From Ignavibacteriota bacterium (GTDB lineage Bacteria; Bacteroidota; Ignavibacteria; UBA10030; SZUA-254), in NCBI GenBank assembly GCA_025358305.1, contig JANYJZ010000035.1, forward strand, positions 1 through 64,000: 64,000 nt of DNA, in the 5' to 3' direction. Below are positions 18,167-27,247 of the stretch, in pieces (the stretch's first letter is position 1; each line of letters starts with the position of its first letter). A program made the translations under genes and the position numbers. Under the pieces are notes generated by a model, which saw nothing but the letters and a program-made list of their open reading frames with translations, was not told the DNA's origin and searched no databases.

Positions 18167-19503
18167 CCGTTGCTCCGGAGCTGGCGTTTCCAGTAGAAGT
18201 AGACGGGGATGCCCGTGAGGAGGATTGCCACGCCGATGAGGGTATTGACGGGATAGGTGTAGACCGTGTTGATGACGACGAGCGCACAGACCGAGACGAA
18301 GAGCGCGGTCGTATAGGGGTGTCCCGGCATGCTGAACGCCTGCGACGCCGCGGAGTCCCGGCGGCGGAAGACGAAGATGCAGCTCGCGGTCAGGCCGAAA
18401 AAGATGAAATCGTCCGAGACGACGTAACTCAGGATCTGCTCGTACGATCCGGACAGGGCGACGATGATCGCGCAGAGGCCCTGGAGGACGATGGCGACGA
18501 CCGGTACGCGGGTCCGCGGGTGGAGCGTTGCGACGCTCTTGAAGAAAAGCCCGTCGTTTGCCATGGCGTAGTAGACCCTCGGCGCAGTGAGGATCCCCTG
18601 GCTCAGGAACCCGAACGTCGAGATGGCGATGCCCAGGGCGATGATGACCGCCCCCTTGTCGCCGAGCGCAGCCCGCATGACCTCGGAAGCGGGGGTCTTT
18701 GTCGCGGCCAGGCCGTCGGCGCCGAGAGCCCGCAGGCTGACGACGTTCACCGCGAGATAGAGGAAAACCACGCCGACGACGCCGATGAGGAGTCCACGGG
18801 GAAGGTTCTTCTCCGGTGAACGGATCTCACCAGCGATGAAATTCGATGTCTGCCATCCGCCGTAGGCGAAGAGCACGGGAACCATCGCTGCGCCGAACAT
18901 CGTGATGGCGTCGAGCGAGACCGGCTGTTCCAACGAAGCGTGGAGCGCGAACTTGGAATCGGCTATGAGGATATACCCGCAGAGCACGAGAAAAGCGATG
19001 GCGCCGATCTTGAGCACCATGAGCCCGCTCTGGACCGTGCCTCCGATCCGGACGCCGAGGCAGTTGAGCGCGGTGAGAAGAGCGAGCGCCGCAACGGCGA
19101 TCGTCCAATCGGGAACGCCGACGCCGGTGAGTTCGATGAAGTACCGGGCGAACGTCATGGCGACCGCGGCGAGCCCGCCGGAGGTGCTGACGAGGAACAG
19201 TCCCCATCCGAACAGGAAGGCGAGAAGCGGATGATAGGCTTCCCGGAGGTAGGCGTACTGACCGCCGACCGCCGGCCTCCGCGCCGCGAGTTCCGCATAC
19301 ACGAACGCACCCGCGAGGGCGATGACGCCGCCGAATCCCCATGCGCCGAGGATGAGGAAGGGTGTGTGAACGATCGTGGCCACGACATGCGGGTTCATGA
19401 AGATCCCTGACCCGACGATGCCCCCCATGACGAGCATGATCGCGTCGAAGAGTCCGAGGCGCTGCGCAAAGCCGGTTGCTTTTTCCTGTTGTTCGGTGTT
19501 CAT
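18163..19503 (-). CDS. APC-family amino acid permease
   Basis: The 446-residue protein has about 12 transmembrane helices. TM1 carries the family signature MLVMGGIVGSGIFM, with the GSG unwound-helix motif that binds the amino-acid backbone, and GGQYAYLREAYHPLLAFLFGW is typical of the LAT/APC group. The ATG at 19503 is chosen because upstream in-frame codons are Pro-rich and include the short tandem repeat at 19566-19612. It imports or exchanges amino acids across the inner membrane. The gene is followed without a gap by the aminotransferase (overlapping start and stop) and diverges from the glycosyltransferase at 19650. Confidence 0.92.
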   Translation of the reverse strand: MNTEQQEKATGFAQRLGLFDAIMLVMGGIVGSGIFMNPHVVATIVHTPFLILGAWGFGGVIALAGAFVYAELAARRPAVGGQYAYLREAYHPLLAFLFGWGLFLVSTSGGLAAVAMTFARYFIELTGVGVPDWTIAVAALALLTALNCLGVRIGGTVQSGLMVLKIGAIAFLVLCGYILIADSKFALHASLEQPVSLDAITMFGAAMVPVLFAYGGWQTSNFIAGEIRSPEKNLPRGLLIGVVGVVFLYLAVNVVSLRALGADGLAATKTPASEVMRAALGDKGAVIIALGIAISTFGFLSQGILTAPRVYYAMANDGLFFKSVATLHPRTRVPVVAIVLQGLCAIIVALSGSYEQILSYVVSDDFIFFGLTASCIFVFRRRDSAASQAFSMPGHPYTTALFVSVCALVVINTVYTYPVNTLIGVAILLTGIPVYFYWKRQLRSNG

Positions 19504-19565
19504 CGTGTTCAGAAATGACTTCGTGAATATAGGGAATGGGTGGCGCAAGTGCAACGGCAAGTAAC

Positions 19566-19612
19566 ACGTCTCTGGCGGGGACGTCTCTGGCGGGGACACG
19601 TCTCTGGCGGGG
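19566..19612. repeat. Three tandem copies of a 15-bp repeat
   Basis: ACGTCTCTGGCGGGG occurs exactly at 19566-19580, 19581-19595 and 19598-19612, the last after an AC insertion. It lies in the divergent promoter region between the permease and the glycosyltransferase, directly upstream of the -33 element of the latter. Confidence 0.9.
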
Positions 19613-19644
19613 GTTGTTCCTTGCTCGGGTTTTCCGTATTTTTG
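19613..19644 (+). promoter_or_regulatory. Bacteroidota-type promoter, near-leaderless
   Basis: GTTG at 19613-19616, 20 nt, then TATTTTTG at 19637-19644 fits TTTG-N19/20-TAnnTTTG. Only five bases separate the -7 element from the ATG at 19650, so the mRNA would have almost no leader. Confidence 0.55.
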
Positions 19645-19649
19645 AACCG

Positions 19650-20786
19650 ATGTCGTCGAAACCTCTCCATATCCTGCAGACCTGCTTCTCTTCGTCGTGG
19701 GGCGGCCTCGAACTTCAGGCGCTCGAGGTGAGCCGGCGGCTCATCGGCCGGTCGCACACGGTCTGGATCGCCTGCGTGGAGGGGAGCAGGCTGGAGTCGG
19801 AGGCGCGCAACGCCGGCGTGCCCGTCGTCCCGCTCGGCGTCTCGGGCTACTTCCATCCAGGAGCTGTCCTTGCGTTGGCCCGATTCCTGCGCCGAGAACG
19901 GATCGACATCATCCACGCTCAACACTCGAAGGACCTCGCGACCGTCGTCCCGGCGAAGATCGCATCGGGCCGGAAGTGCCCGATTCTCTTGAGTAAGCGC
20001 GTCGGTTCGTACCTCATGAAGCGCGATCCGCTCCATCGGTTCACCTATGCGCACGTCGACAGGGTCCTCGCCATATCGGAGGTGATCCGGAAGAATGTCG
20101 CGGAGACCACGCCCGTCCCTCGTGACCGCATCGTCACCCTCCACGATGCCGTCGATCTCGGCCTCTTCTCCCCGTCGGCTGCGCACCGCGACGCACTCCG
20201 CGCGGAATTCGGCTGCGCGACCGGGAGCGTCCTCGTGGGATTCATCGGCCGGTTCTCTCCCGGGAAGGGACACGAGGAACTCCTCTTGGCCGCCGCGCTC
20301 CTCGCGCCGGACTATCCGGAACTTCGGTTCGTCATCGTCGGCGAGGCGAGCCGCGGCGAACAGGCGTATGAGCGTACGGTGCGCGCACGGTGCGCGGAAC
20401 TGAACCTCGGCGCCATTGTGCTGTTCGCCGGCTTCCGCAATGATGTGCCGGATGTCCTCTCGGCGTTCGACATCTTCGGGTTCCCGTCTCACGCCGAAGC
20501 GTTCGGCGTCGTCCTCATCGAGGCGATGGCCATGGAGCTTCCTGTCGTTGCAACGAACTGCGACGGTGTCCTCGATATCGTCGTCGACGGCGAGACCGGG
20601 ATCCTTGTCCGGCCCAAGAACGCGCCCGAGCTCGCCTCCGGCGTGGCGAGGCTGGCGCGGGATCCCGCGATGCGCCGGTCGATGGGGCTTGCGGGCCGGA
20701 AGCGCGTGGAATCGCTCTTCGACCAGCGAACGCAGACCGATGCGATACTTCGGATCTACCGAGAGCTCCTCGGGCGTCCCGCATGA
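19650..20786 (+). CDS. GT-B family 4 glycosyltransferase
   Basis: The 378-residue product starts at the ATG right behind a Bacteroidota-type promoter. Residues ~1-165 form the acceptor Rossmann domain (HILQTCFSSSWGGLELQALE, with the WGG loop that replaces the usual GG, and DIIHAQHS). The donor domain from ~180 has VGFIGRFSPGKGHEELL, ALLAPDYPELRFVIVGEASRG, VLFAGFRNDVPDVLSAFDIF and the nucleotide-sugar EX7E motif within EAFGVVLIEAMAMELPVVA. It is a retaining sugar transferase acting in the cytoplasm on a lipid- or glycan-linked acceptor. It overlaps the HrpB gene by four bases (ATGA), though the two functions look unrelated. Confidence 0.92.
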   Translation: MSSKPLHILQTCFSSSWGGLELQALEVSRRLIGRSHTVWIACVEGSRLESEARNAGVPVVPLGVSGYFHPGAVLALARFLRRERIDIIHAQHSKDLATVVPAKIASGRKCPILLSKRVGSYLMKRDPLHRFTYAHVDRVLAISEVIRKNVAETTPVPRDRIVTLHDAVDLGLFSPSAAHRDALRAEFGCATGSVLVGFIGRFSPGKGHEELLLAAALLAPDYPELRFVIVGEASRGEQAYERTVRARCAELNLGAIVLFAGFRNDVPDVLSAFDIFGFPSHAEAFGVVLIEAMAMELPVVATNCDGVLDIVVDGETGILVRPKNAPELASGVARLARDPAMRRSMGLAGRKRVESLFDQRTQTDAILRIYRELLGRPA

Positions 20787-23263
20787 CGCTTCTCCCGATC
20801 GAAGATGTCCTCCCCGAGCTCCGCGGCGCGCTCGCACGGGGCAACAACCTCGTCCTGTGCGCCGACCCCGGCGCAGGCAAGACCACGCGGGTTCCGATCT
20901 CCCTCCTTGATGAGGTTTGGCTCGCAGGGAAGAAGATCCTCATGCTCGAACCGCGACGGCTCGCCGCCCAGCGCGCGGCCGCGTACATGTCCCAGCAGAT
21001 CGGCGAGGATGTCGGCGGCACCGTCGGTTACAGGATCCGGGGAGAGCAACGCACCGGCAAGAAGACGCGGATCGAGGTCGTCACCGAAGGCATCCTGACC
21101 CGGATGCTTCAAACTGACCCGTCGCTTGCCGACGCCGGCATCGTTATCTTCGATGAATATCATGAACGGAGCATCCATGCGGACCTCGGACTCGCACTGA
21201 CGCTCAACGCTCAGGAGCATCTCCGGACGGACCTCCGCATCCTCGTCATGTCCGCGACGCTCGACGGTGTCTCCGTCTCCTCGATCCTCGGCGATGCGCC
21301 GGTGATCGCCAGCGAGGGGAGGGCATTTCCCGTTTCGACGCACTACCTTGCACGGCCGGTCGAGGGGCCGCCGGAACCGGCGGTCGTGGCATCCGTGCTG
21401 CGCGCCCTCAGGGACGACGAGGGGGACCTCCTCGTATTCCTTCCAGGGCAGCGCGAGATCCGGCGCGTCGACGCGCTCCTGGCAGAAGCGGAGCTTCCCC
21501 CGGGAGTCAACGTACACCTCCTCTTCGGTGAAGCGCCGCCCGAACGGCAGAAGGCAGCGCTCCTTCCATCGGGACAGGGAAGACGGAAGATTATTCTCGC
21601 GACGAGCGTCGCAGAGACGAGCCTCACGATCGACGGCGTGCGAGTGGTGATCGACGCTGGTCTCGCTCGGAGCGCCCGGTTCGACCCGCAACGCGGAATG
21701 TCGGGGCTCATCACGGGTCCCGTGTCGCAGGCGGCGGCCGACCAGCGCAGGGGCCGGGCCGGACGCCAGCATCCTGGGGTCTGCTACCGGCTCTGGACGG
21801 AACAGCAGCACAGGCTCCTGCAGGAGTTCGCCCCGCCGGAGATCCTCGTCGCCGACCTCGCCCCGTTCCTCCTCGATCTTGCGCAGTGGGGCGCGCCGGA
21901 AGGGGAGGGGCTGCGGTTCCTCGACCGCCCCCCCGCCTCCCATCTCTCCCAGGCTCGCGATCTGCTCCAGAGGCTTGGAGCGCTTGACGCGGCCGGCCGT
22001 CTTACACGGCACGGGGAGTCAATGTCGCGGCTTCCCATCCATCCCAGGTTCGCCCATATGCTCATCCGGGGCGCCGAACTTGGCCACGGAGCTCTCGCCT
22101 GTGACATTGCCGCCCTCCTTGAAGAACGCGACCTGCTGCGCGGCACGAGCGATACGGATATCGATCTCGCCTCCCGGTGGTACACGCTCCGAAAAGGGAA
22201 GGCGCGCGACCGCTCCGCCCAGGAGCGTGTGCTGGCCCAAAGCGCCCGGCTCAGATCGCTCACCGGAAGCGCTCCGCGCGACGGATCCGGCGAGGCGCTC
22301 GGGATCCTTCTCGCGCTCGCCTATCCGGAGCGTGTCGCAAAGCGGCGTACGCCCGGCGGCGTGCGCTACCAGCTCTCTGGCGGGGCGGGGGGAACGCTTC
22401 CGGCAAAGAGCATCCTCTCGCGTGAGGAATATCTCGCGGTGGGCGATGTGGACGGCACGGGAACAGAAGTGAAGATCTTCCTCGCGGAGCCTCTCACGGA
22501 GGAGCAGATCCGGTCTGCGTTCGCCGACGCACTCGTGACCCAAGAGGAGGTCAAGTGGGAGGAGCGTCAGGAATCGGTCGTTGCCCGGAGCGTCACGCGC
22601 TTCGGCGCGATCACTCTTTCCGAGAGGCCCGTCACACGGTCCTCCGAGGTGATCATAGAACGCATGGCCGACGGGATCCGTCTTATGGGCCTCGACACGC
22701 TTCCCTGGTCTCCCTCGGCGCGCTCGCTCCGGGAGCGGTCCGAATGGCTCCGGAGGACGGGGAACTCCGGCCCGGATTGGCCGGACCTCAGCGACGAAGC
22801 GCTCCTCGAACAGATCATGAGCTGGCTGGGTCCGTACCTCGGTGGGATCACAAAGCGAGCGCACCTTGTCCGGCTCGATCTCGCGAAGATCATCGAGGGG
22901 CTCTTCTCGTACGAGCAGCTACGCGAGTTGGAAAGCATGGCCCCGACGCATCTCACGGTCCCGACCGGTTCGCGCATCGCTCTGGCGTACGGCAAGGAGG
23001 GGCCGCCCGTCCTCGCCGTTCGGCTCCAAGAAATGTTCGGCCAAACCGAGACCCCCTCGGTGGCTCGAGGTCGGGCGAAGGTCCTCCTCCATCTCCTTTC
23101 CCCGGCGCGCAGGCCGCTCGCGGTGACCCAAGACCTTCCGAGTTTCTGGAAGAACGCCTATCCGGAGGTCCGGAAGGATATGCGCGGCCGGTATCCGAAG
23201 CACCACTGGCCGGAGGATCCGCTCGACGCCGAACCGACCCGCAGAACGAAACGCCACTCCTGA
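20783..23263 (+). CDS. hrpB: ATP-dependent helicase HrpB
   Basis: The 826-residue protein has a DEAH/DExH-type helicase core: Walker A DPGAGKTTR, motif Ia MLEPRRLAAQRAAA, motif II DEYHER, motif III MSATLDG, motif V TSVAETSLTIDGV and motif VI QRRGRAGRQ. The HA2-like, OB and HrpB-specific C-terminal regions follow, with RYPKHHWPEDP at the end, which is characteristic of HrpB. HrpB is a cytoplasmic RNA-dependent ATPase of uncertain role in bacteria. Length and order of motifs are as expected for an intact gene. It begins inside the stop of the glycosyltransferase gene (ATGA overlap), which implies translational coupling. Confidence 0.95.
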   Translation: MTLLPIEDVLPELRGALARGNNLVLCADPGAGKTTRVPISLLDEVWLAGKKILMLEPRRLAAQRAAAYMSQQIGEDVGGTVGYRIRGEQRTGKKTRIEVVTEGILTRMLQTDPSLADAGIVIFDEYHERSIHADLGLALTLNAQEHLRTDLRILVMSATLDGVSVSSILGDAPVIASEGRAFPVSTHYLARPVEGPPEPAVVASVLRALRDDEGDLLVFLPGQREIRRVDALLAEAELPPGVNVHLLFGEAPPERQKAALLPSGQGRRKIILATSVAETSLTIDGVRVVIDAGLARSARFDPQRGMSGLITGPVSQAAADQRRGRAGRQHPGVCYRLWTEQQHRLLQEFAPPEILVADLAPFLLDLAQWGAPEGEGLRFLDRPPASHLSQARDLLQRLGALDAAGRLTRHGESMSRLPIHPRFAHMLIRGAELGHGALACDIAALLEERDLLRGTSDTDIDLASRWYTLRKGKARDRSAQERVLAQSARLRSLTGSAPRDGSGEALGILLALAYPERVAKRRTPGGVRYQLSGGAGGTLPAKSILSREEYLAVGDVDGTGTEVKIFLAEPLTEEQIRSAFADALVTQEEVKWEERQESVVARSVTRFGAITLSERPVTRSSEVIIERMADGIRLMGLDTLPWSPSARSLRERSEWLRRTGNSGPDWPDLSDEALLEQIMSWLGPYLGGITKRAHLVRLDLAKIIEGLFSYEQLRELESMAPTHLTVPTGSRIALAYGKEGPPVLAVRLQEMFGQTETPSVARGRAKVLLHLLSPARRPLAVTQDLPSFWKNAYPEVRKDMRGRYPKHHWPEDPLDAEPTRRTKRHS

Positions 23264-23291
23264 ACCATCTCGATCGCCAAGGTCGTTTTGC

Positions 23292-23323
23292 TTTGGCGGT
23301 CGGCAGATTTTTTCGTATGTTTC
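23292..23323 (+). promoter_or_regulatory. Bacteroidota-type promoter, near-leaderless
   Basis: TTTG at 23292-23295, 20 nt, then TATGTTTC at 23316-23323 (7 of 8 bases match TAnnTTTG). The ATG at 23328 is four bases beyond it, and there is no Shine-Dalgarno site, so the transcript is probably leaderless or nearly so. Confidence 0.55.
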
Positions 23324-23327
23324 ACGG

Positions 23328-24236
23328 ATGAATCGCTCACATCACTCGCCGCTGCGTCATGCGGGAAATGCGACCTGCCCGAACTGCGGACGCCGGGACA
23401 TCGGGAACTCGGCGTACTGCCCGGACTGCGGCCAGGAGAACCACCCGTTGGACCTATCCCTGGGGCATTTTCTCGCCGAGCTTCTCGAGAGCACCATCCA
23501 TTTTGATTCCAAGATCTTCCGGACGCTCGGCGCGCTCCTGTTCCGGCCCGGATTCCTGACGCAGGAGTATGTCGGAGGCCGGCGTCAGCGCTATGTCCCG
23601 CCCATCAGGCTCTATGTCTTCGTCAGCGTCGTGTTCTTCTTCCTCCTCGCGGTGCTTCCCGGAGGCGCCCAGCATTCCTCGGCCCGGCAAGAGAACAAAT
23701 TGAACCTCTCATTCTATTCGGTCGACGGGCGGATCCTCGCCGGGATGGATGAAGTGCAGCTCGATTCCGTGATGACGGCGAACGGCATCGAACGGACGGC
23801 GGCCAACCGCTACGTCGCCCGCAAGCTTGCCGTCATCGAGCGCGGCGGCCTTGGCGAATTCGCCCACCTCCTTCTGAAGACCTTTTCGTACATGATGTTC
23901 GTCCTCATGCCGGTCTTCGGGTTCTTCGTCTACCTCTTGTATCGCCGGAGAGCTCTGTTCTACGTCCGGGGCCTCGTCTATGCCGTGCATCTCCATTGTT
24001 TCATCTTCCTGGCGCTGTCCGTCTTCCTCGTCGTCGGCCCGCTCCTGCCGGTGTTCGTCCTGTTCGGGATGGAGGTCGCGGTCGTGCTTGTCTATGGGTT
24101 CCTGTCGCTCCTGCGGCTCTTTCGGGAGCCGGTGGGCTGGACGCTCCTGAAGGCGTCCGCGCTGAGCGTTCTCTACCTTCTTGCGATCGCCGGCTGCTTC
24201 CTTGTCGGCGTGCTCACGAGTATCGTTCTCTTCTAA
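23328..24236 (+). CDS. DUF3667 zinc-ribbon membrane protein
   Basis: The 302-residue protein has an N-terminal zinc ribbon made of CPNCG at ~17-21 and CPDCG at ~33-37, followed by QENHPLDLSLGHFLAEL. It has the conserved HFDSKIFRTLGALLFRPGFLTQEYVGGRRQRYVPPIRLYVFVS block, which defines DUF3667. About five hydrophobic helices follow (near 92-110, 187-210, 222-245, 250-270 and 280-300). Function is unknown; the family is common in FCB bacteria and sits in the inner membrane with the zinc ribbon in the cytoplasm. No gene partner is evident. The haem-binding protein gene follows 72 bp downstream. Confidence 0.85.
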   Translation: MNRSHHSPLRHAGNATCPNCGRRDIGNSAYCPDCGQENHPLDLSLGHFLAELLESTIHFDSKIFRTLGALLFRPGFLTQEYVGGRRQRYVPPIRLYVFVSVVFFFLLAVLPGGAQHSSARQENKLNLSFYSVDGRILAGMDEVQLDSVMTANGIERTAANRYVARKLAVIERGGLGEFAHLLLKTFSYMMFVLMPVFGFFVYLLYRRRALFYVRGLVYAVHLHCFIFLALSVFLVVGPLLPVFVLFGMEVAVVLVYGFLSLLRLFREPVGWTLLKASALSVLYLLAIAGCFLVGVLTSIVLF

Positions 24237-24308
24237 GGTCCTAAGGTAAGACCGGCGGCGTGCAACGGCACGCTCGGCCGGGATCTCACTCACTCATGAG
24301 GGTCATGT

Positions 24309-24812
24309 ATGAAAAAGATAGTCCGTTGGGCGCTCATCGTCATTGCGGCAGGGTTCGTCGTCCTGCAGTTCTTCCGGTCTCCCAAAAACAGCGCTCCCGC
24401 AGATCCGGCGGTCGATTTCATCGCGCAGTACCATCCCCCCGCGGACGTGGAGAACGTTCTGCGCGTCGGGTGCTACGACTGCCATAGCAACGAGACGAGG
24501 TATCCCTGGTACGCGGAGGTCCAGCCGGTCGGGTGGTGGCTCAACGAGCACATCAAAAACGCGAAAGGGGAGGTCAACTTCTCGGAATGGGGGTCGTATC
24601 GGGTGCGCCGAAAGTTCAAAAAGCTCGAGGAGATGATGACGCAGGTCCAGAAGGGCGAAATGCCGCTCCCGTCGTACCAATTGTTGCACGGCGACGCTAA
24701 GTTATCCGCCGAGCAGACGCGGCGCTTCCTCGAGTGGGTGGGAGCGATGCGCGATACAATCAAAGCGACGACGCCGGCCGACAGTCTGGCGAGACCGCGG
24801 CCGACGTCCTAA
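24309..24812 (+). CDS. Exported haem-binding domain protein (Haem_bd)
   Basis: The ATG follows GAGGG (24298-24302). The 167-residue product has an N-terminal membrane anchor or signal (residues ~4-22), then the Haem_bd signature: VLRVGCYDCHSNETRYPWYAEVQP, with a CxxCH haem-attachment motif, VGWWLNEHI, FSEWG and a late MPLPSYQLLHGDAKLS. Proteins of this family are c-type cytochrome-like and are held on the periplasmic side of the inner membrane in FCB bacteria. They probably take part in electron transfer or redox sensing, but no defined partner is present here. Confidence 0.88.
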   Translation: MKKIVRWALIVIAAGFVVLQFFRSPKNSAPADPAVDFIAQYHPPADVENVLRVGCYDCHSNETRYPWYAEVQPVGWWLNEHIKNAKGEVNFSEWGSYRVRRKFKKLEEMMTQVQKGEMPLPSYQLLHGDAKLSAEQTRRFLEWVGAMRDTIKATTPADSLARPRPTS

Positions 24813-24822
24813 CGAGCGGGAG

Positions 24823-25605
24823 TTACTTGAGGGCTTTGCGGAAGAGCTTCTTCATCTCTTCCCACGATTTCGTGTCCGCGTTCTTATTGTACGCGATCGC
24901 CATGTCGAACTTCTTCCCCAATTCGGTCGCGGCGGGGTTCGTAAACGCGTGGATCGCTCCGGGATAGTTGAAGAACCGGAAGTCCACGCCGGCCGCCTTC
25001 ATTTCGGCCTTGATGGCCGTGATGGATTCCGGCGAGATAAATTTGTCGTCCGCGCCATTGCAGACGAGGATCTTGGCCTTCACCTTCCCCTTCTCCGCCG
25101 GATGCTCCGTCGCCAGGCTTCCGTGGAAGCACACCGCTGCCTTGAGGTTGGATCCCTCGCGCGCCATCGCCAGGACGACGCCGCCTCCGAAGCAATACCC
25201 GATCGCGGCGATCCTCGTCGTGTCAACGAACCTGCTCTTCTTCAGGAGACCCAGCGCGGCGTTGAACCGTTCCTTCATGACGGGAAGGTTCTTCGACACC
25301 TCCGCTGAAAACTTCCCCGCGTCGTCCGGATGCTCCGCCGTCTTGCCAGAGCCGTACATGTCGACCGCGAACGCGGCATAGCCAAGCTCGGCGAGCATGT
25401 CCGCGCGCTTGCGCGCGTAGTCATTGAGACCCCACCATTCATGGACGACAATGACGGCGGGCCGGGGGCCCTGGATCGCATCGTCGTAGACGTAGTAGCC
25501 CTTCATCGTCATGCCAGGGATGGAATAGCTCACCTCTTTGCCGACGAGCCCGGCCGTGGCGAGTGACGCGCAGAAAAATAGGAGTGCCGCAAGGGTGGTG
25601 CGCAT
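24823..25605 (-). CDS. Exported dienelactone hydrolase-family protein
   Basis: The 260-residue protein starts with a signal peptide (about 1-19). It has the alpha/beta-hydrolase fold of the DLH family: VIVVHEWWGLNDYARKRAD, GYAAFAVDMYG, nucleophile Cys in GYCFGGGV, the Asp in CNGADD and the His in GAIHAFTN. Cys instead of Ser as nucleophile is the rule in this family. The usual substrate of the cytoplasmic members is dienelactone; export suggests another ester substrate. It is convergent with the haem-binding gene, with only 10 bp between the stops. Confidence 0.9.
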   Translation of the reverse strand: MRTTLAALLFFCASLATAGLVGKEVSYSIPGMTMKGYYVYDDAIQGPRPAVIVVHEWWGLNDYARKRADMLAELGYAAFAVDMYGSGKTAEHPDDAGKFSAEVSKNLPVMKERFNAALGLLKKSRFVDTTRIAAIGYCFGGGVVLAMAREGSNLKAAVCFHGSLATEHPAEKGKVKAKILVCNGADDKFISPESITAIKAEMKAAGVDFRFFNYPGAIHAFTNPAATELGKKFDMAIAYNKNADTKSWEEMKKLFRKALK

Positions 25606-25684
25606 GGGGGATCTTCCTTTGTGGTGAATATTGTCAGTTCAGGAAAAATATAGAAAATAGTCCCGAGACTCGCAAGGTACGCAC

Positions 25685-25718
25685 ATGGGCAGGAGAGTCG
25701 TATGGGCAGGAGAGTCGT
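25685..25718. repeat. Perfect tandem duplication of 17 bp
   Basis: ATGGGCAGGAGAGTCGT occurs at 25685-25701 and again at 25702-25718, in the intergenic region between the dienelactone hydrolase and the ABC permease. It is a simple tandem duplication with no obvious function. Confidence 0.9.
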
Positions 25719-25783
25719 AAGGGCGCGGAATGGTGTCCGTGCCGAGGGTGTGACGGATTTCAGCTTCCGCACCGACTCCCCGC

Positions 25784-27247
25784 TCAGTCGTTCCGGAGCG
25801 CCGCCACCGGGTCGATCCTCGCGGCGCGCGCCGCGGGGTAGAACCCGGCAAGGAGGCTCACGCCGATGCCGAACGCCAGGGCGATAAGGACGAGCCAGAC
25901 AGGGAGCGCGAAGAGGTCGATCGGCGGGATACCTTCGCCCTTCATGTAGCGCTGGGCTATCGCGGAGACGATGCGCGTGATCGTCCATCCGGCGAGGATG
26001 CCGCCGAGCGTGCCGAGCACGCCGATCGCGCCCGATTCGACGAGGAAGAGGTAGCGAATGTCCGACTCGTCGGCCCCGAGCGACTTCAGGACGCCGATCT
26101 CGCGGCGGCGTTCGTTGATCGACATGATCATCGTGTTCGCAATGCCGAGCGACGCGGTGAGCAGCGCGATGAGGCCGACGACTCCGAGGGCGAGATCGAG
26201 GTAGACGAAGACACGCTGGATCTCCGCGAACTCCGCCGCGAAGCTGAAGGTCTTGAACCCCATCTTTTCGACCGAATCGCGTATCGTCGTGTAGAGGACC
26301 TTGGGGTCGAAGTCGAGCGTCACCTGCGAGTAGGTTCGGGATTCCCCTTCGTCCGTGCTGCCGAAGATCGAACCGTTGCTCATCGCGGTGATGATCTCGA
26401 TCGGACTTCCGCCGAAGCCCGTGGCTTTGAATCTCTTCGCCGATGCGACCGGCATGATGACGTCCTCGATCCGAAGCCTTCCCATGCGCCCTTCCTGGCG
26501 CACGCCGCAGACGGTGAGCGTGTCGCTGATCGTCGCCTGCGCGTCGGTGAACCCAGTGAAGAACCTCCGGACGACCTCGCCCGCCTCGCTCCGCAGGACC
26601 TTGCTCCGGTAGGGGGCGTGGAGGAGGGAATCGACGTGCACCTTCTTCGCCCGGTCGAAGAGCGAGACGCCGCGGTCGGTGAGGACGTGGGCGAGCGCGC
26701 TGTCGAGCGTGGATACCCGGACGGAAACGATGATCGACATGCCGACGGCCGAGTCAGGCCTGGTGATGCCGGCCCTATGAAGGAGGTCGTCCGACACGAT
26801 CGCCTGTCGAGAGCTGTCGCCGGAGAACGCAATTCCCGCGACGAGCCCGGAAAAGAGCTTGGTCCTGACGGCGGCGGCCGGCAGTGCCTGCGCCTTCGTG
26901 CTGACGACCGAGTCGCCGAGCCGCACTTTTACCATCATGGCATCGTATGGGTAGACGAGATTTACGCCGGGGATGGCGGAGAGCCGTTCGAGCGCGGCGG
27001 CGTCGAGTTTCGGTGCGGGGGCAGAGTCGGTTTCCTGGCCCTTCTTCTCGACGAAGACCTGCATCGTCGAGAAGAGGCCGAGCTTGTTGAACTGCTTCTC
27101 AACATACGCCTGGTTCCCTGCGCCGAAGGAGACCATGGCAACGAACGCGGTGATGGCGATGAGGACGCCCGAGATCGTCAGTGTCGTCCTGAGTTTCATC
27201 CGCCAGAGATTGCCGGCGGCGAGGATGACGAGATCGCGGAACGTCAC
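25784..27247 (-). CDS. MacB/FtsX-type ABC transporter permease
   Basis: The 487-residue protein has the MacB-like layout: one N-terminal helix (about 15-45, KLRTTLTISGVLIAITAFVAM), a ~280-residue periplasmic domain (about 50-340) and an FtsX domain with three helices near the C-terminus, including NTMIMSINERRREIGVLKSLGA. It starts at a GTG that overlaps the stop of the ATPase gene (GTGA, 27244-27247), so it is the partner of that ATPase. The complex probably moves a lipophilic substrate or lipoprotein by mechanotransmission from the inner membrane. No outer-membrane or periplasmic adaptor gene is adjacent. Confidence 0.92.
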   Translation of the reverse strand: MTFRDLVILAAGNLWRMKLRTTLTISGVLIAITAFVAMVSFGAGNQAYVEKQFNKLGLFSTMQVFVEKKGQETDSAPAPKLDAAALERLSAIPGVNLVYPYDAMMVKVRLGDSVVSTKAQALPAAAVRTKLFSGLVAGIAFSGDSSRQAIVSDDLLHRAGITRPDSAVGMSIIVSVRVSTLDSALAHVLTDRGVSLFDRAKKVHVDSLLHAPYRSKVLRSEAGEVVRRFFTGFTDAQATISDTLTVCGVRQEGRMGRLRIEDVIMPVASAKRFKATGFGGSPIEIITAMSNGSIFGSTDEGESRTYSQVTLDFDPKVLYTTIRDSVEKMGFKTFSFAAEFAEIQRVFVYLDLALGVVGLIALLTASLGIANTMIMSINERRREIGVLKSLGADESDIRYLFLVESGAIGVLGTLGGILAGWTITRIVSAIAQRYMKGEGIPPIDLFALPVWLVLIALAFGIGVSLLAGFYPAARAARIDPVAALRND

